Shown here piece after piece: positions 35,462-43,069 of a stretch of 64,000 nucleotides of DNA. The stretch comes from Pseudarthrobacter sp. NBSH8. GTDB lineage: Bacteria > Actinomycetota > Actinomycetes > Actinomycetales > Micrococcaceae. Made by a program: the position numbers and the translations under genes. Under the pieces are notes generated by a model that made no database searches, was not told where the DNA came from, and was given only the letters and a program-made list of their open reading frames with translations. Where the stretch lies: positions 1,116,001 to 1,180,000 of the forward strand of contig NZ_CP043178.1 of NCBI RefSeq assembly GCF_014217545.1, in the 5' to 3' direction. How positions within the stretch are numbered: the first letter of the stretch is position 1; each line of letters begins with the position of its first letter.

Positions 35462-36838
35462 ATGACCAGAGCAAACGCACGGTTCCGCCGGGCCGCGTCA
35501 GCTCTCCTGGCGATAACCCTTGCCGGCGCCAGCCTGGCCGCCGGACTGACTTTTGCGCCTGCGGCCAGGGCCGACGCTGAACGGGACAAAGAGTACTGGC
35601 TTGGCGAATCCGGAATTACGAAGGCCTGGGAGGTTTCCAAGGGTGCCGGTGTGAAAATCGCGGTGATCGACAGCGGTGTGGACGCCCAGCACCCGGACCT
35701 GAAGGGCGCCGTCACCGGAGGCTTCGACGTGTCCGGGGCAGGCAGCCCCAACGGCCAGAAAAGCCTGGGCGTAAAGCCTGAACACGGGACGCTGGTCGCC
35801 ACCATACTGGCGGGCCGCGGACACCAGCCGGCAGGCGCCACCGCATCGCCCAGTCCAGGCCCGGCTGCCACCGCCGGGCCGGACGGCATGATTGGGGTGG
35901 CTCCTGAAGCTGAGATCCTGTCCGTCTCAACGTGGCTCGGATCGACCAACCCCGCGGGCAAGAGCGATCAGGACCAGATCCCGGAAGCGGTCCGTTGGGC
36001 CGTGGACAACGGGGCCAAAGTCATCAACATTTCGCTGGGCAGCACCACGCCGCAGTGGCCCCAGAGCTGGGATGCTGCCTTCCTCTATGCCGAACAGAAG
36101 GATGTGGTCATCGTGGCCGCCGCCGGAAACCGGATAGGCGGCAACCTTCAGGTGGGGGCGCCGGCCACCATCCCCGGCGTCCTCACGGTTGCCGGCCTGG
36201 ACCGCAAGGGCATGGCGAGCGTCGACTCGTCTTCCCAGGGGATCAGCATCGGCGTGGCGGCCCCGGCTGAAAACCTGCTGGGCGGGCTGCCCGGTGGTGG
36301 TTATGCGGAATGGGCGGGAACGTCCGGAGCTGCCCCGATCGTTGCCGGCGTGGCAGCACTCATCCGTTCCAAGTGGCCCGAGATGAGCGCCAAACAGGTC
36401 ATCAACCGGATCGTCAGCACGGCCAAGGACGCCGGTCCAGCCGGAAAAGACCCGCTGTACGGCTTTGGCGTTCTGAACGCCGAGGCCGCCCTAAAGGACT
36501 CCGTACCTGAAGCCGCCACCAACCCGCTCGGTTCCATCTCGGACTGGATCAGGGTACACCGGCGCGGCAACCTGGGTGCGCCGGCGCCGGTGCCCACAGA
36601 CGAAGTGGCCAGTGCCGTTCCCACCCTGCCCGAGCCGACTGTGCCCGCGGCGGAGGCGCCCTCACAGCGTGACAGTGCCGTTGGCGCCGCCGTCGTGATC
36701 GGTTCAGGGGCACTATTTCTGGCGATCATCGCTGCGGCCGTCGTACAGCTGCGCCGGGCGGCCCGAAACCCAGGAACGGCGCGCGAAGAACCGGATACCG
36801 GAGCCTTCCAAACCGTTGATTCAGGCGGCAAAACGTAG
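35462..36838 (+). CDS. Secreted, membrane-anchored S8 (subtilisin-like) serine protease
   Basis: A signal peptide of about 37 residues precedes the mature protease. The catalytic triad is visible as IAVIDSGVDAQHPD, EHGTLVATILAG and GTSGAAPIVAGVAAL. After a proline-rich linker a membrane helix (AAVVIGSGALFLAIIAAAVVQL) and a short basic tail anchor it, the same build as the mycosins of type VII secretion. No ESX genes are nearby, so it is not clearly a mycosin. An acidic/proline insert (ATASPSPGPAAT) lies between the His and Ser regions. It ends just before the ndh operator. Confidence 0.9.
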   Translation: MTRANARFRRAASALLAITLAGASLAAGLTFAPAARADAERDKEYWLGESGITKAWEVSKGAGVKIAVIDSGVDAQHPDLKGAVTGGFDVSGAGSPNGQKSLGVKPEHGTLVATILAGRGHQPAGATASPSPGPAATAGPDGMIGVAPEAEILSVSTWLGSTNPAGKSDQDQIPEAVRWAVDNGAKVINISLGSTTPQWPQSWDAAFLYAEQKDVVIVAAAGNRIGGNLQVGAPATIPGVLTVAGLDRKGMASVDSSSQGISIGVAAPAENLLGGLPGGGYAEWAGTSGAAPIVAGVAALIRSKWPEMSAKQVINRIVSTAKDAGPAGKDPLYGFGVLNAEAALKDSVPEAATNPLGSISDWIRVHRRGNLGAPAPVPTDEVASAVPTLPEPTVPAAEAPSQRDSAVGAAVVIGSGALFLAIIAAAVVQLRRAARNPGTAREEPDTGAFQTVDSGGKT

Positions 36839-36839
36839 T

Positions 36840-36857
36840 TAGTGAAGATTTTCACAA
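36840..36857 (+). promoter_or_regulatory. Rex-type operator upstream of ndh
   Basis: TAGTGAAGATTTTCACAA matches the Rex consensus TTGTGAA-N4-TTCACAA with a single mismatch. Rex releases DNA when NADH/NAD+ rises, so it would derepress the NADH dehydrogenase. The site lies just upstream of a TATCCT -10 box and so over the -35 area. A Crp-type reading (AGTGA-N6-TCACA) is also possible but less symmetric. Confidence 0.7.
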
Positions 36858-36864
36858 ACTGCTG

Positions 36865-36870
36865 TATCCT
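36865..36870 (+). promoter_or_regulatory. -10 element of ndh (leaderless)
   Basis: TATCCT ends six bases before ATG 36877 and no Shine-Dalgarno sequence precedes that ATG, so translation probably starts at the mRNA 5' end. Confidence 0.5.
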
Positions 36871-36876
36871 TAAATC

Positions 36877-38376
36877 ATGGCAACCACCCCAGAGCTCCAG
36901 GACCGTCCCAGGGTACTCGTCGTCGGCGGCGGATACGTCGGCCTGTACGTAGCACTCAAACTGCAGAAGAAGATCGCGAATGCCGGTGGCATCGTCACCC
37001 TCGTGGATCCACTGCCCTACATGACTTATCAGCCCTTCCTGCCCGAAGTGGCCGGCGGCAACATCGAGGCCCGCCACGCAGTGGTCTCGCACCGCCAGCA
37101 CCTGAAGCAGACTGAACTCATCCAGGGCAGCGTCACCTCGATCGACCACGCCAACCGCACGGCCGTCGTGGCGCCCGCGGATGGCGGAGAACACATCGAG
37201 ATCCCCTACTTCGACATCGTGGTGGCTGCAGGCGCCATCACCCGCACCTTCCCCATCAAGGGCCTGGCGGATAAGGGCATTGGCCTGAAGACCATCGAAG
37301 AGGCTGTGGCCCTTCGCAACAAGGTGTTGGAGCGTATCGAAGCCGCGTCCACCATCGCGGATCCGGCTGCCCGCGCCAAGGCACTGACCTTCGTGGTCGT
37401 TGGTGGCGGCTTCGCCGGCATCGAGTGCATCACCGAAATGGAAGACCTGGCCCGCGCCGCGGTCAAGAACAACCCCCGTATCCGTCAGGAAGAAGTGCGC
37501 TTCGTCCTGGTTGAAGCCATGGGCCGCATCATGCCCGAGGTCACTGCACCGCAGGCCGAATGGGTTGTGGAGCACCTCCGCAGCCGCGGCATCGAGGTCC
37601 TGCTGAACACCTCCCTGGACAGCGCTGAGGGCTCCCTGAAGCTCATCAACCTCCCGGACAAGTCCCTGGCCCAGGAATTCGAAGCCGACACGCTCGTCTG
37701 GACTGCCGGCGTGCAGGCCAACCCGATGATCCGCTCCTCCGACTTCCCGCTGGAACCGCGCGGCCGCGTCCGTGTCCTGCCGGACCTCCGCATCGCTGGC
37801 GATGAAGGCATCATCGACAACGCCTGGGCCGCCGGTGACATCGCCGCAGTGCCGGACCTCACGGGTAGCGGCCTGCCGGACGGCACCTGCGTCCCGAACG
37901 CCCAGCACGCACTGCGCCAGGCCAAGCGCCTCGCCAAGAACCTGTGGGCTTCGCGCTGGGACAAGCCGCTGAAGGACTACAAGCACAAGAACCTGGGTGC
38001 TGTGGCTGGTTTCGGCGAGTGGAAGGGTGTTGCGAATATCAACCTCGTGGGCCGCATAGGCCTCAAGGGCCCGCTCGCCTGGCTGGCCCACCGCGGCTAC
38101 CACGGCATGGCCATGCCCACCATGGAGCGCAAGGTCCGAGTCATCATGGGTTGGATCCTCGCGTTCTTTATGGGCCGCGACACCACCCAGCTGATCGACC
38201 TCGATAACCCGCGCGGTGCCTTCGTGGCCGCCGCCACACCGGCTCCCAAGCCGGCTGCTGCTGCGCCTGCTCCGACGGCGAGCATGCCGGACGCATCCGC
38301 AGGAGCGGCAAAGCCGGGCTCTGCGGAGGCCACCAGCGTGGACCCCAAACAGTCGGTCACCGCGGACGCCAAGTAA
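36877..38376 (+). CDS. ndh: Type II NADH:quinone dehydrogenase
   Basis: This single-subunit flavoprotein passes electrons from NADH to menaquinone without pumping protons. The 499-residue protein has two dinucleotide folds, VLVVGGGYVGLYVALKL near residue 14 for FAD and FVVVGGGFAGIECITEM near residue 172 for NADH, then AWAAGDIAAVPD and a C-terminal amphipathic/hydrophobic region that docks on the membrane. An alanine/proline-rich tail of about 45 residues is longer than usual. A Rex-type operator and a -10 box six bases from the ATG point to redox control and a leaderless mRNA. Confidence 0.94.
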   Translation: MATTPELQDRPRVLVVGGGYVGLYVALKLQKKIANAGGIVTLVDPLPYMTYQPFLPEVAGGNIEARHAVVSHRQHLKQTELIQGSVTSIDHANRTAVVAPADGGEHIEIPYFDIVVAAGAITRTFPIKGLADKGIGLKTIEEAVALRNKVLERIEAASTIADPAARAKALTFVVVGGGFAGIECITEMEDLARAAVKNNPRIRQEEVRFVLVEAMGRIMPEVTAPQAEWVVEHLRSRGIEVLLNTSLDSAEGSLKLINLPDKSLAQEFEADTLVWTAGVQANPMIRSSDFPLEPRGRVRVLPDLRIAGDEGIIDNAWAAGDIAAVPDLTGSGLPDGTCVPNAQHALRQAKRLAKNLWASRWDKPLKDYKHKNLGAVAGFGEWKGVANINLVGRIGLKGPLAWLAHRGYHGMAMPTMERKVRVIMGWILAFFMGRDTTQLIDLDNPRGAFVAAATPAPKPAAAAPAPTASMPDASAGAAKPGSAEATSVDPKQSVTADAK

Positions 38377-38412
38377 CGCTGGCATCCTGACGCAGCATTT
38401 GTAACGCCCGAC

Positions 38413-38448
38413 GGCGGCTGTCCCCTTAAGGGGGATGGCCGCTGTTTT
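38413..38448 (+). terminator. Terminator after ndh
   Basis: A GCGGCTGTCCCC / GGGGGATGGCCGC stem around TTAA is followed by TGTTTTG. It lies about 36 bases after the ndh stop. Confidence 0.75.
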
Positions 38449-38472
38449 GTGTATCCCGCCGGATGTCCCTTC

Positions 38473-38478
38473 TAGACT
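38473..38478 (+). promoter_or_regulatory. -10 element of the ACT-GNAT gene
   Basis: TAGACT ends six bases before ATG 38485, and there is no Shine-Dalgarno sequence; a leaderless transcript is likely. Confidence 0.4.
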
Positions 38479-38484
38479 GGCACC

Positions 38485-39459
38485 ATGACTGGCGAAAAGA
38501 ACCTCCAGACCCTGCTGGCAACACTGAAACCGGTACTGCGGGAGGGGGAGTACGTCTACGTCCTGTGGCCGCATGGCAGGCCACTTGAGCCCGGAATCGA
38601 AGCTGCCGTGCGCGAGGCCGAGGGCCTGACGGTGGTTCTGCCCCGGGAAAGGGCGGACAGCCTGGGGCTGCACTACGACTTTGTGGCCGCGTGGATCACC
38701 CTCGAGGTACACTCCGCGCTGGAAGCTGTTGGCCTGACCGCAGCCGTCGGGAAAGCCCTGACCGACGCCAGGATCAGCTGCAACGTGCTGGCCGGCTTCC
38801 ACCATGACCACCTGTTGGTGCCGGTGGCGGACGCGCCACGCGCCGTCGAATTACTTGCTGAGCTGTCGGCGGCCAGCAGGCACGTGCCGCGGCCCGCGCT
38901 GCTCCTCCGGAACGAGACGGCTGCGGACAGGGACAAGATCCTCGCGTTGACGGCCGATGCCTTCGCGGTCTCCCCGGTCACAGGCCTGCTGGTGGACGGG
39001 GAGCCTGAGGAGGTAGAGATGCTCCGCCAGCTCTTCGACTGCGAGGAGTACCTGCCCGGGTTCAGCGTGGTGGCCGTGATCGACGACGAAATAGTCGGCC
39101 ATGTGATCAGCACGCGCGGGTGGGTGGGCGACTACGGGTTGCTGGGGCTCGGGCCCATCGGGGTGACTCCCAGGCTGCAGCGCCATGGGATCGGCAGCGC
39201 CCTCATGGATGACACCATCGCGCGGGCCAACACAGCACGGGAGGGCGGGATTGCGTTGCTGGGCAGCACCGACTACTACCCGCGGTTCGGCTTTGTCCCG
39301 GCCGCGTCCTTCGGCGTGCTGCCGCCCGACGAGGCCTGGGGTGACCACTTCCAGCTGCTCCCATTGGCAGTCTGGCCCGGCGGGGTCCACGGGACGTTCC
39401 GGTACGCCGCGCCGCTTGCGGGCGAATGTCGGTATAGCATAGACCGGGCGCCCCAGTAG
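38485..39459 (+). CDS. ACT-domain / GNAT acetyltransferase fusion
   Basis: The N-terminal 130 residues match the paired ACT_3/ACT_7 protein family: VYVLWPHGRPL, EAEGLTVVLPRERADSLGL, FVAAWITLEVHSALEAVGLTAAV and ISCNVLAGFHHDHLLVP. The C-terminal half is a GNAT acetyltransferase, with PIGVTPRLQRHGIGSALM as the acetyl-CoA loop and YYPRFGFVPA. Such ACT pairs bind amino acids in related proteins, so an amino-acid-sensing or amino-acid-modifying acetyltransferase is a fair guess. The last ten bases, including the stop codon, overlap the tRNA-Leu gene. Confidence 0.88.
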   Translation: MTGEKNLQTLLATLKPVLREGEYVYVLWPHGRPLEPGIEAAVREAEGLTVVLPRERADSLGLHYDFVAAWITLEVHSALEAVGLTAAVGKALTDARISCNVLAGFHHDHLLVPVADAPRAVELLAELSAASRHVPRPALLLRNETAADRDKILALTADAFAVSPVTGLLVDGEPEEVEMLRQLFDCEEYLPGFSVVAVIDDEIVGHVISTRGWVGDYGLLGLGPIGVTPRLQRHGIGSALMDDTIARANTAREGGIALLGSTDYYPRFGFVPAASFGVLPPDEAWGDHFQLLPLAVWPGGVHGTFRYAAPLAGECRYSIDRAPQ

Positions 39460-39523
39460 CCCAATTGGCAGAGGCAGCGGACTTAAAATCCGCGTGTTGT
39501 GGGTTCGAGTCCCACCTGGGGTA
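39450..39523 (+). tRNA. tRNA-Leu (anticodon UAA) with a short variable loop
   Basis: A full cloverleaf is visible. The acceptor GCCCCAG (39450-39456) pairs with CTGGGGT (39516-39522, first pair G-U) and the discriminator is A. D-arm GCC/GGC, anticodon stem GCGGA/TCCGC with loop CTTAAAA (anticodon TAA at 39484-39486), and T-arm GTGGG/CCCAC with TTCGAGT complete it. The variable loop has only five bases, whereas leucine tRNAs normally have a long arm. CCA is not encoded (CAA follows). Positions 8-10 are the stop codon of the preceding gene. Confidence 0.9.
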
Positions 39524-39631
39524 CAAACTTTTCCCCCGCGGCGCCCCGTTGCGGCCTCCCGCGCATCCCTCATGACCTCGGACGGAGCATTGCCTCCGTT
39601 GATTCCGCATATGCAACGACTGTTATAAGGA

Positions 39632-39647
39632 TGTGACCTCAGTCACT
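39632..39647 (+). promoter_or_regulatory. Crp/GlxR-like site before the branched-chain binding-protein gene
   Basis: TGTGACCTCAGTCACT matches TGTGA-N6-TCACA with one mismatch. It is framed by TATAAG and CTTATA. Further on, ATCAGGAACACCTGAT (39684-39699) forms a perfect 6-bp inverted repeat. The binding-protein ATG is 100 bp downstream. Confidence 0.55.
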
Positions 39648-39746
39648 TATATCCTCCGCGGATTTGCATTAGCTTGAAGTTAAATCAGGAACACCTGATC
39701 ATCCGCGTCAAAGGCCGTTCGCACCTTTCGATCCAGGAGATTGTCA

Positions 39747-41093
39747 ATGATTTCACTTTCCCCGGCGGCACCCCGTCTTGCCAAGCTCACAGCGCTTAGC
39801 GTCGGCGTCGCCTTTCTGGCCACGGCCTGTGGTGGTACCTCCACTCCGAGCGCGACAGAAACCACCACGTCAGCAACTGGGATCTCCTGCCCCGCTCCCA
39901 GCGCGGCTCCCGAAAGCACTGCGCAGGCCAGCGGTGGAGGCGCTGTTCCGCCGGCCACAACCATCACGGAAACGCCGCTCAAGATCGGTTCCCTGCTACC
40001 CACCACCGGATCGCTGGCTTTCCTTGGGCCGCCTGAAATTGCCGGCGTCAATCTTGGCATCAAGGAAGTCAACGATGCCGGGGGCGTCCTGGGCCAGCCT
40101 GTGGAAGTGATACACCGCGACTCCGGCGACACCAAGACAGATATCGCCACGCAGTCCACCAGTGCGCTTCTCGGCCAGGGCGTTAGCGCCATCATCGGCG
40201 CGGCGTCTTCCGGTGTCTCCAAGACGGTCATCAACCAGATCATCGGTGCCGGCGTTATCCAGTTCTCACCTGCCAACACCTCCCCGGATTTCACCACTTG
40301 GGATGACAAGGGCCTTTACTGGCGTACAGCACCCTCGGATGTGCTGCAGGGTAAGGTCTTGGGCAATTATATGGCTACGTGTGGTGCACAGACGGTCGGC
40401 ATGATCGTACTTAACGACGCCTACGGAACCGGTCTGGCCAGCAACGTCAAATCCGCCTTCGAAGCGGCCGGCGGCAAGGTGGTTGCCGAGGAGCTGTTCA
40501 ATGAGGGCGACTCCCAGTTCAGCAGCCAGGTGGACAAGGTCATCGCGGCCAAGCCCGACGCAATTGCACTGATCACCTTCGACCAGGCCAAGAGCATTGT
40601 GCCGCTGATGACGGGCAAGGGTGTCAAGCCCACCCAAATGTTCCTTGTAGACGGCAACACCTCCGACTACAGCAAGGATTTCGAGGCCGGGACGTTGAAG
40701 GGCGCCCAGGGAACCATCCCGGGCACGTTCGCCAAGGATGCGTTCAAGCAGAAACTGCTTGCCATTGATCCGGCCCTGAAGGACTACAGCTACGCAGGTG
40801 AATCCTACGATGCTGTAAACCTGATTGCACTTGCCGCTGAGGCAGCCAAGAGCACCAATGGCGTTGAAATTGCCAAGCAGCTCAAAGCAGTCTCGGAGAC
40901 GGGTGAGAAGTGCAACAGCTTCGCTTCCTGCGTCACGCTGCTTCGCAACGGCAAGGACATCGACTACGACGGCCAGTCAGGTCCGGTGACCTTCTCCGAT
41001 GCCGGCGACCCGACGGAAGCCTACATCGGCATCTACGAGTACCAGGACGACAATAAGTACGCACCGTCCAAGGAAGAATTCGGCAAGCTGTAA
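39747..41093 (+). CDS. Branched-chain amino acid ABC transporter binding lipoprotein
   Basis: The ATG at 39747 has CAGGAGA eight bases upstream. A lipoprotein signal ends in the lipobox LATAC near residue 27, followed by a threonine/serine/alanine-rich linker. The mature part is a LivK/AmtS-like periplasmic-binding protein type I: LKIGSLLPTTGSLAFLGPPEIAGVNLGIKEVN, HRDSGDTKTD, AIIGAASSGVSK and SYAGESYDAVNLIALA. It feeds the permease-ATPase set encoded downstream on the opposite strand; the two units converge. It ends in a strong terminator. Confidence 0.93.
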   Translation: MISLSPAAPRLAKLTALSVGVAFLATACGGTSTPSATETTTSATGISCPAPSAAPESTAQASGGGAVPPATTITETPLKIGSLLPTTGSLAFLGPPEIAGVNLGIKEVNDAGGVLGQPVEVIHRDSGDTKTDIATQSTSALLGQGVSAIIGAASSGVSKTVINQIIGAGVIQFSPANTSPDFTTWDDKGLYWRTAPSDVLQGKVLGNYMATCGAQTVGMIVLNDAYGTGLASNVKSAFEAAGGKVVAEELFNEGDSQFSSQVDKVIAAKPDAIALITFDQAKSIVPLMTGKGVKPTQMFLVDGNTSDYSKDFEAGTLKGAQGTIPGTFAKDAFKQKLLAIDPALKDYSYAGESYDAVNLIALAAEAAKSTNGVEIAKQLKAVSETGEKCNSFASCVTLLRNGKDIDYDGQSGPVTFSDAGDPTEAYIGIYEYQDDNKYAPSKEEFGKL

Positions 41094-41113
41094 AGCCGCT
41101 ACAACCTAGACGC

Positions 41114-41147
41114 GAAAGCCCCCGTCCAGCCGGACGGGGGCTTTCTG
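41114..41147 (+). terminator. Terminator of the binding-protein gene
   Basis: GAAAGCCCCCGTCC and GGACGGGGGCTTTC form a perfect 14-bp stem around AGCC (41114-41145), and the right arm ends in CTTTCT. Confidence 0.88.
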
Positions 41148-41230
41148 CTGCCCGAAGCTCGGCCTCGGGCGCCTCAGTGCTTCAGGCGCCTCAGCAAGCC
41201 CTTGGCGGTCTCCTCACGGCCCAGCGCCCG

Positions 41231-41267
41231 CAGAAAGGGCCGCCACCGGACGGTGACGGCCCTTCTG
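41231..41267 (-). terminator. Terminator of the livHMGF operon
   Basis: CAGAAAGGGCCGCCACCG (41231-41248) pairs with CGGTGACGGCCCTTCTG (41251-41267) with one mismatch. On the minus strand it follows the livF stop by about 17 bases and ends in CCCTTTCTG. Confidence 0.8.
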
Positions 41268-41283
41268 CGCCTTTCGGAACGGA

Positions 41284-42054
41284 CTAGACCTCGTCAGCCA
41301 AGGTACCCAGGTAGAGCTGGATCACCTTTGGGTCCTTCATCAGTTCCCGGCCGGTTCCGGTGTAAGCGTCCCTGCCTTGGTCAAGCACATAGGCGCGGTC
41401 GCAGATCTGGAGGCAACGGCGGGCATTCTGTTCCACCATGATCACCGAGACGCCTGCCCGGTTGATCTCGTGCACCCGCAGGAAGGTTTCGTCCTGCTTG
41501 ACGGGAGAGAGGCCTGCGGAGGGCTCATCAAGGAGCAGGACTGCGGGCTCCATCATCAGCGCCCGGCCCATGGCCACCATCTGGCGTTCGCCGCCGGAGA
41601 GCGACCCGGCCCGCTGGGCCCGGCGCTTGCCGAGCTCGGGGAACAGGCTGGTCACAAAATCAAACCGCTCGGCGAAGTCTTTGGGGCGCTGGAACATGCC
41701 CATCTGCATGTTCTCTTCGATAGTCAGCGTGGCGAACACATTATTGTTTTGCGGGACGAATCCCACGCCCTTGGTCACCAACTTGTTGGCTTTGAGCCCG
41801 GTGATGTCCTGGCCACGCACCACAACTGTGCCCGAATGGACTTTCACCAGACCGAACATGGCCTTGAGAAGCGTCGATTTGCCGGCACCGTTAGGACCAA
41901 TAATGCCGATCAGTTCACCCTTGCGGGCTTCGATGCTGCAGCCATTCAGGATGTTCACACCCGGAAGGTAGCCAGCGACAAGGTCCGTCACCTTAACTAC
42001 GGAGTCCTGGGAGCCTGCACTGCTTGCGGCCGGAGCCGCGCTTGTAGCACTCAT
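41284..42054 (-). CDS. livF: Branched-chain amino acid ABC transporter ATPase LivF
   Basis: The 256-residue ATPase has Walker A GPNGAGKSTLLKAM, signature SLSGGERQMVAMGRALM, Walker B AVLLLDEPSAGLSP and the H-loop-like MVEQNARR that replaces the usual HD, typical of LivF. The N-terminus carries about 20 alanine/serine-rich residues before KVTDLVAGY. It overlaps livG by 4 bp and is the last gene of the operon. Confidence 0.95.
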   Translation of the reverse strand: MSATSAAPAASSAGSQDSVVKVTDLVAGYLPGVNILNGCSIEARKGELIGIIGPNGAGKSTLLKAMFGLVKVHSGTVVVRGQDITGLKANKLVTKGVGFVPQNNNVFATLTIEENMQMGMFQRPKDFAERFDFVTSLFPELGKRRAQRAGSLSGGERQMVAMGRALMMEPAVLLLDEPSAGLSPVKQDETFLRVHEINRAGVSVIMVEQNARRCLQICDRAYVLDQGRDAYTGTGRELMKDPKVIQLYLGTLADEV

Positions 42055-43025
42055 TCGCTGTCCTTCCCCTTATGGCGGGCTTCGTCTGGTTCGGCGGCGA
42101 CGACATCGATGGCGATGATGCCCGCGTTCTCAGTTCCGACAATCGATTCCTTGTCGGCCACCAGCTCGGCTGCAAGCTCCTTGATGCCCTCGGTGTCGCC
42201 AAGGTCCACGTCGTGATGGGCACCCAGATAAGCGTCGATGACGGCCGGGTTCTTCATGACTTCGCCGGGAGGGCCCTCGGCCACGATCTTTCCTTCGGCC
42301 ATCACCACAACCCAATCGGCAATATGGCGCACCATGTTCATGTCGTGCTCCACGAACAGCACGGTCATGCCTTCCGCCTTGAGGTTCTTGATGTGGTCCA
42401 GGAGGGACTGGGTCAGCGCCGGGTTGACGCCTGCCATGGGTTCGTCCAGCATGACCAGCTTGGGCCTGACCATCAGCGAACGTGCCATTTCCAGGAGTTT
42501 CCGCTGGCCTCCGGAAAGGGAGGCAGCGTAGTCGTCCTTCTTGGTGTCCAGCTTGAATTTCTCAAGCAGGACGTTCGCCTGGGCGGTGATCTCCTTTTCC
42601 CGGCCGCCCCAGAGGCCCTTGAAAAGAGCCTTGGAGAGGCGCTCTCCGGGCTGTTCCGAGCCGCCGAGCCGCATGTTCTCCATGACGGTGAGCTTTCCCA
42701 TGACCTTGGTCAGCTGGAAGGTCCTCACCATCCCCATACGTGCCACTTTGTAAGGTGAAACGCCGGCAAGGCTGTGGCCTTCGAACTGCCATTTGCCCGA
42801 GTTCGGCATGTCGAATCCGGTCAGCAGATTGAAGAGGGTGGTCTTACCTGCACCGTTCGGGCCTATCAGCGCTGTGATCTTGTGCCGCGGGATCTCCAGG
42901 TATTCGACGTCGACAGCGTTGATGCCGCCGAAGCTGCGGGTGACGTTTTCCGCCACCACGATCGGATCGCGCTTCCTGCAGCCGGGAGCGGAGTCCCCGG
43001 CGGCGATCGGACGCGTGTCCGTCAT
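42051..43025 (-). CDS. livG: Branched-chain amino acid ABC transporter ATPase LivG
   Basis: The 324-residue ATPase has Walker A GPNGAGKTTLFNLLTG, SLSGGQRKLLEMARSLM, VMLDEPMAGVNPAL and FVEHDMNMV, the LivG pattern. I prefer ATG 43025, which has GGAGG 11 bases upstream. An ATG at 43073 overlaps the livM stop (ATGA) and would add 16 residues. A C-terminal extension of about 50 residues past the ATPase fold (LGDTEGIKELAAELV onwards) is longer than in enterobacterial LivG. Confidence 0.94.
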   Translation of the reverse strand: MTDTRPIAAGDSAPGCRKRDPIVVAENVTRSFGGINAVDVEYLEIPRHKITALIGPNGAGKTTLFNLLTGFDMPNSGKWQFEGHSLAGVSPYKVARMGMVRTFQLTKVMGKLTVMENMRLGGSEQPGERLSKALFKGLWGGREKEITAQANVLLEKFKLDTKKDDYAASLSGGQRKLLEMARSLMVRPKLVMLDEPMAGVNPALTQSLLDHIKNLKAEGMTVLFVEHDMNMVRHIADWVVVMAEGKIVAEGPPGEVMKNPAVIDAYLGAHHDVDLGDTEGIKELAAELVADKESIVGTENAGIIAIDVVAAEPDEARHKGKDSE

Positions 43026-43069
43026 GTAGTTAATTTCCTCCGACGGGCGGGGTTCTTCGCTATGCGTGC

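Noticed and set aside
35462..36838. Part of a type VII secretion system
   Set aside because: No EccB-E, EsxA/B or PE/PPE-like genes lie within 28 kb on either side.
36841..36856. Crp-type site (AGTGA-N6-TCACA) before ndh
   Set aside because: The same bases fit the Rex consensus better, with seven-base half-sites around N4, and Rex control of ndh is established in actinobacteria. Kept as an alternative only.
36301..38811. Open minus-strand frame of 836 codons antisense to the S8 protease and ndh
   Set aside because: It spans two unrelated genes, has mirror-type composition and no Shine-Dalgarno sequence. It is a by-product of high GC content.
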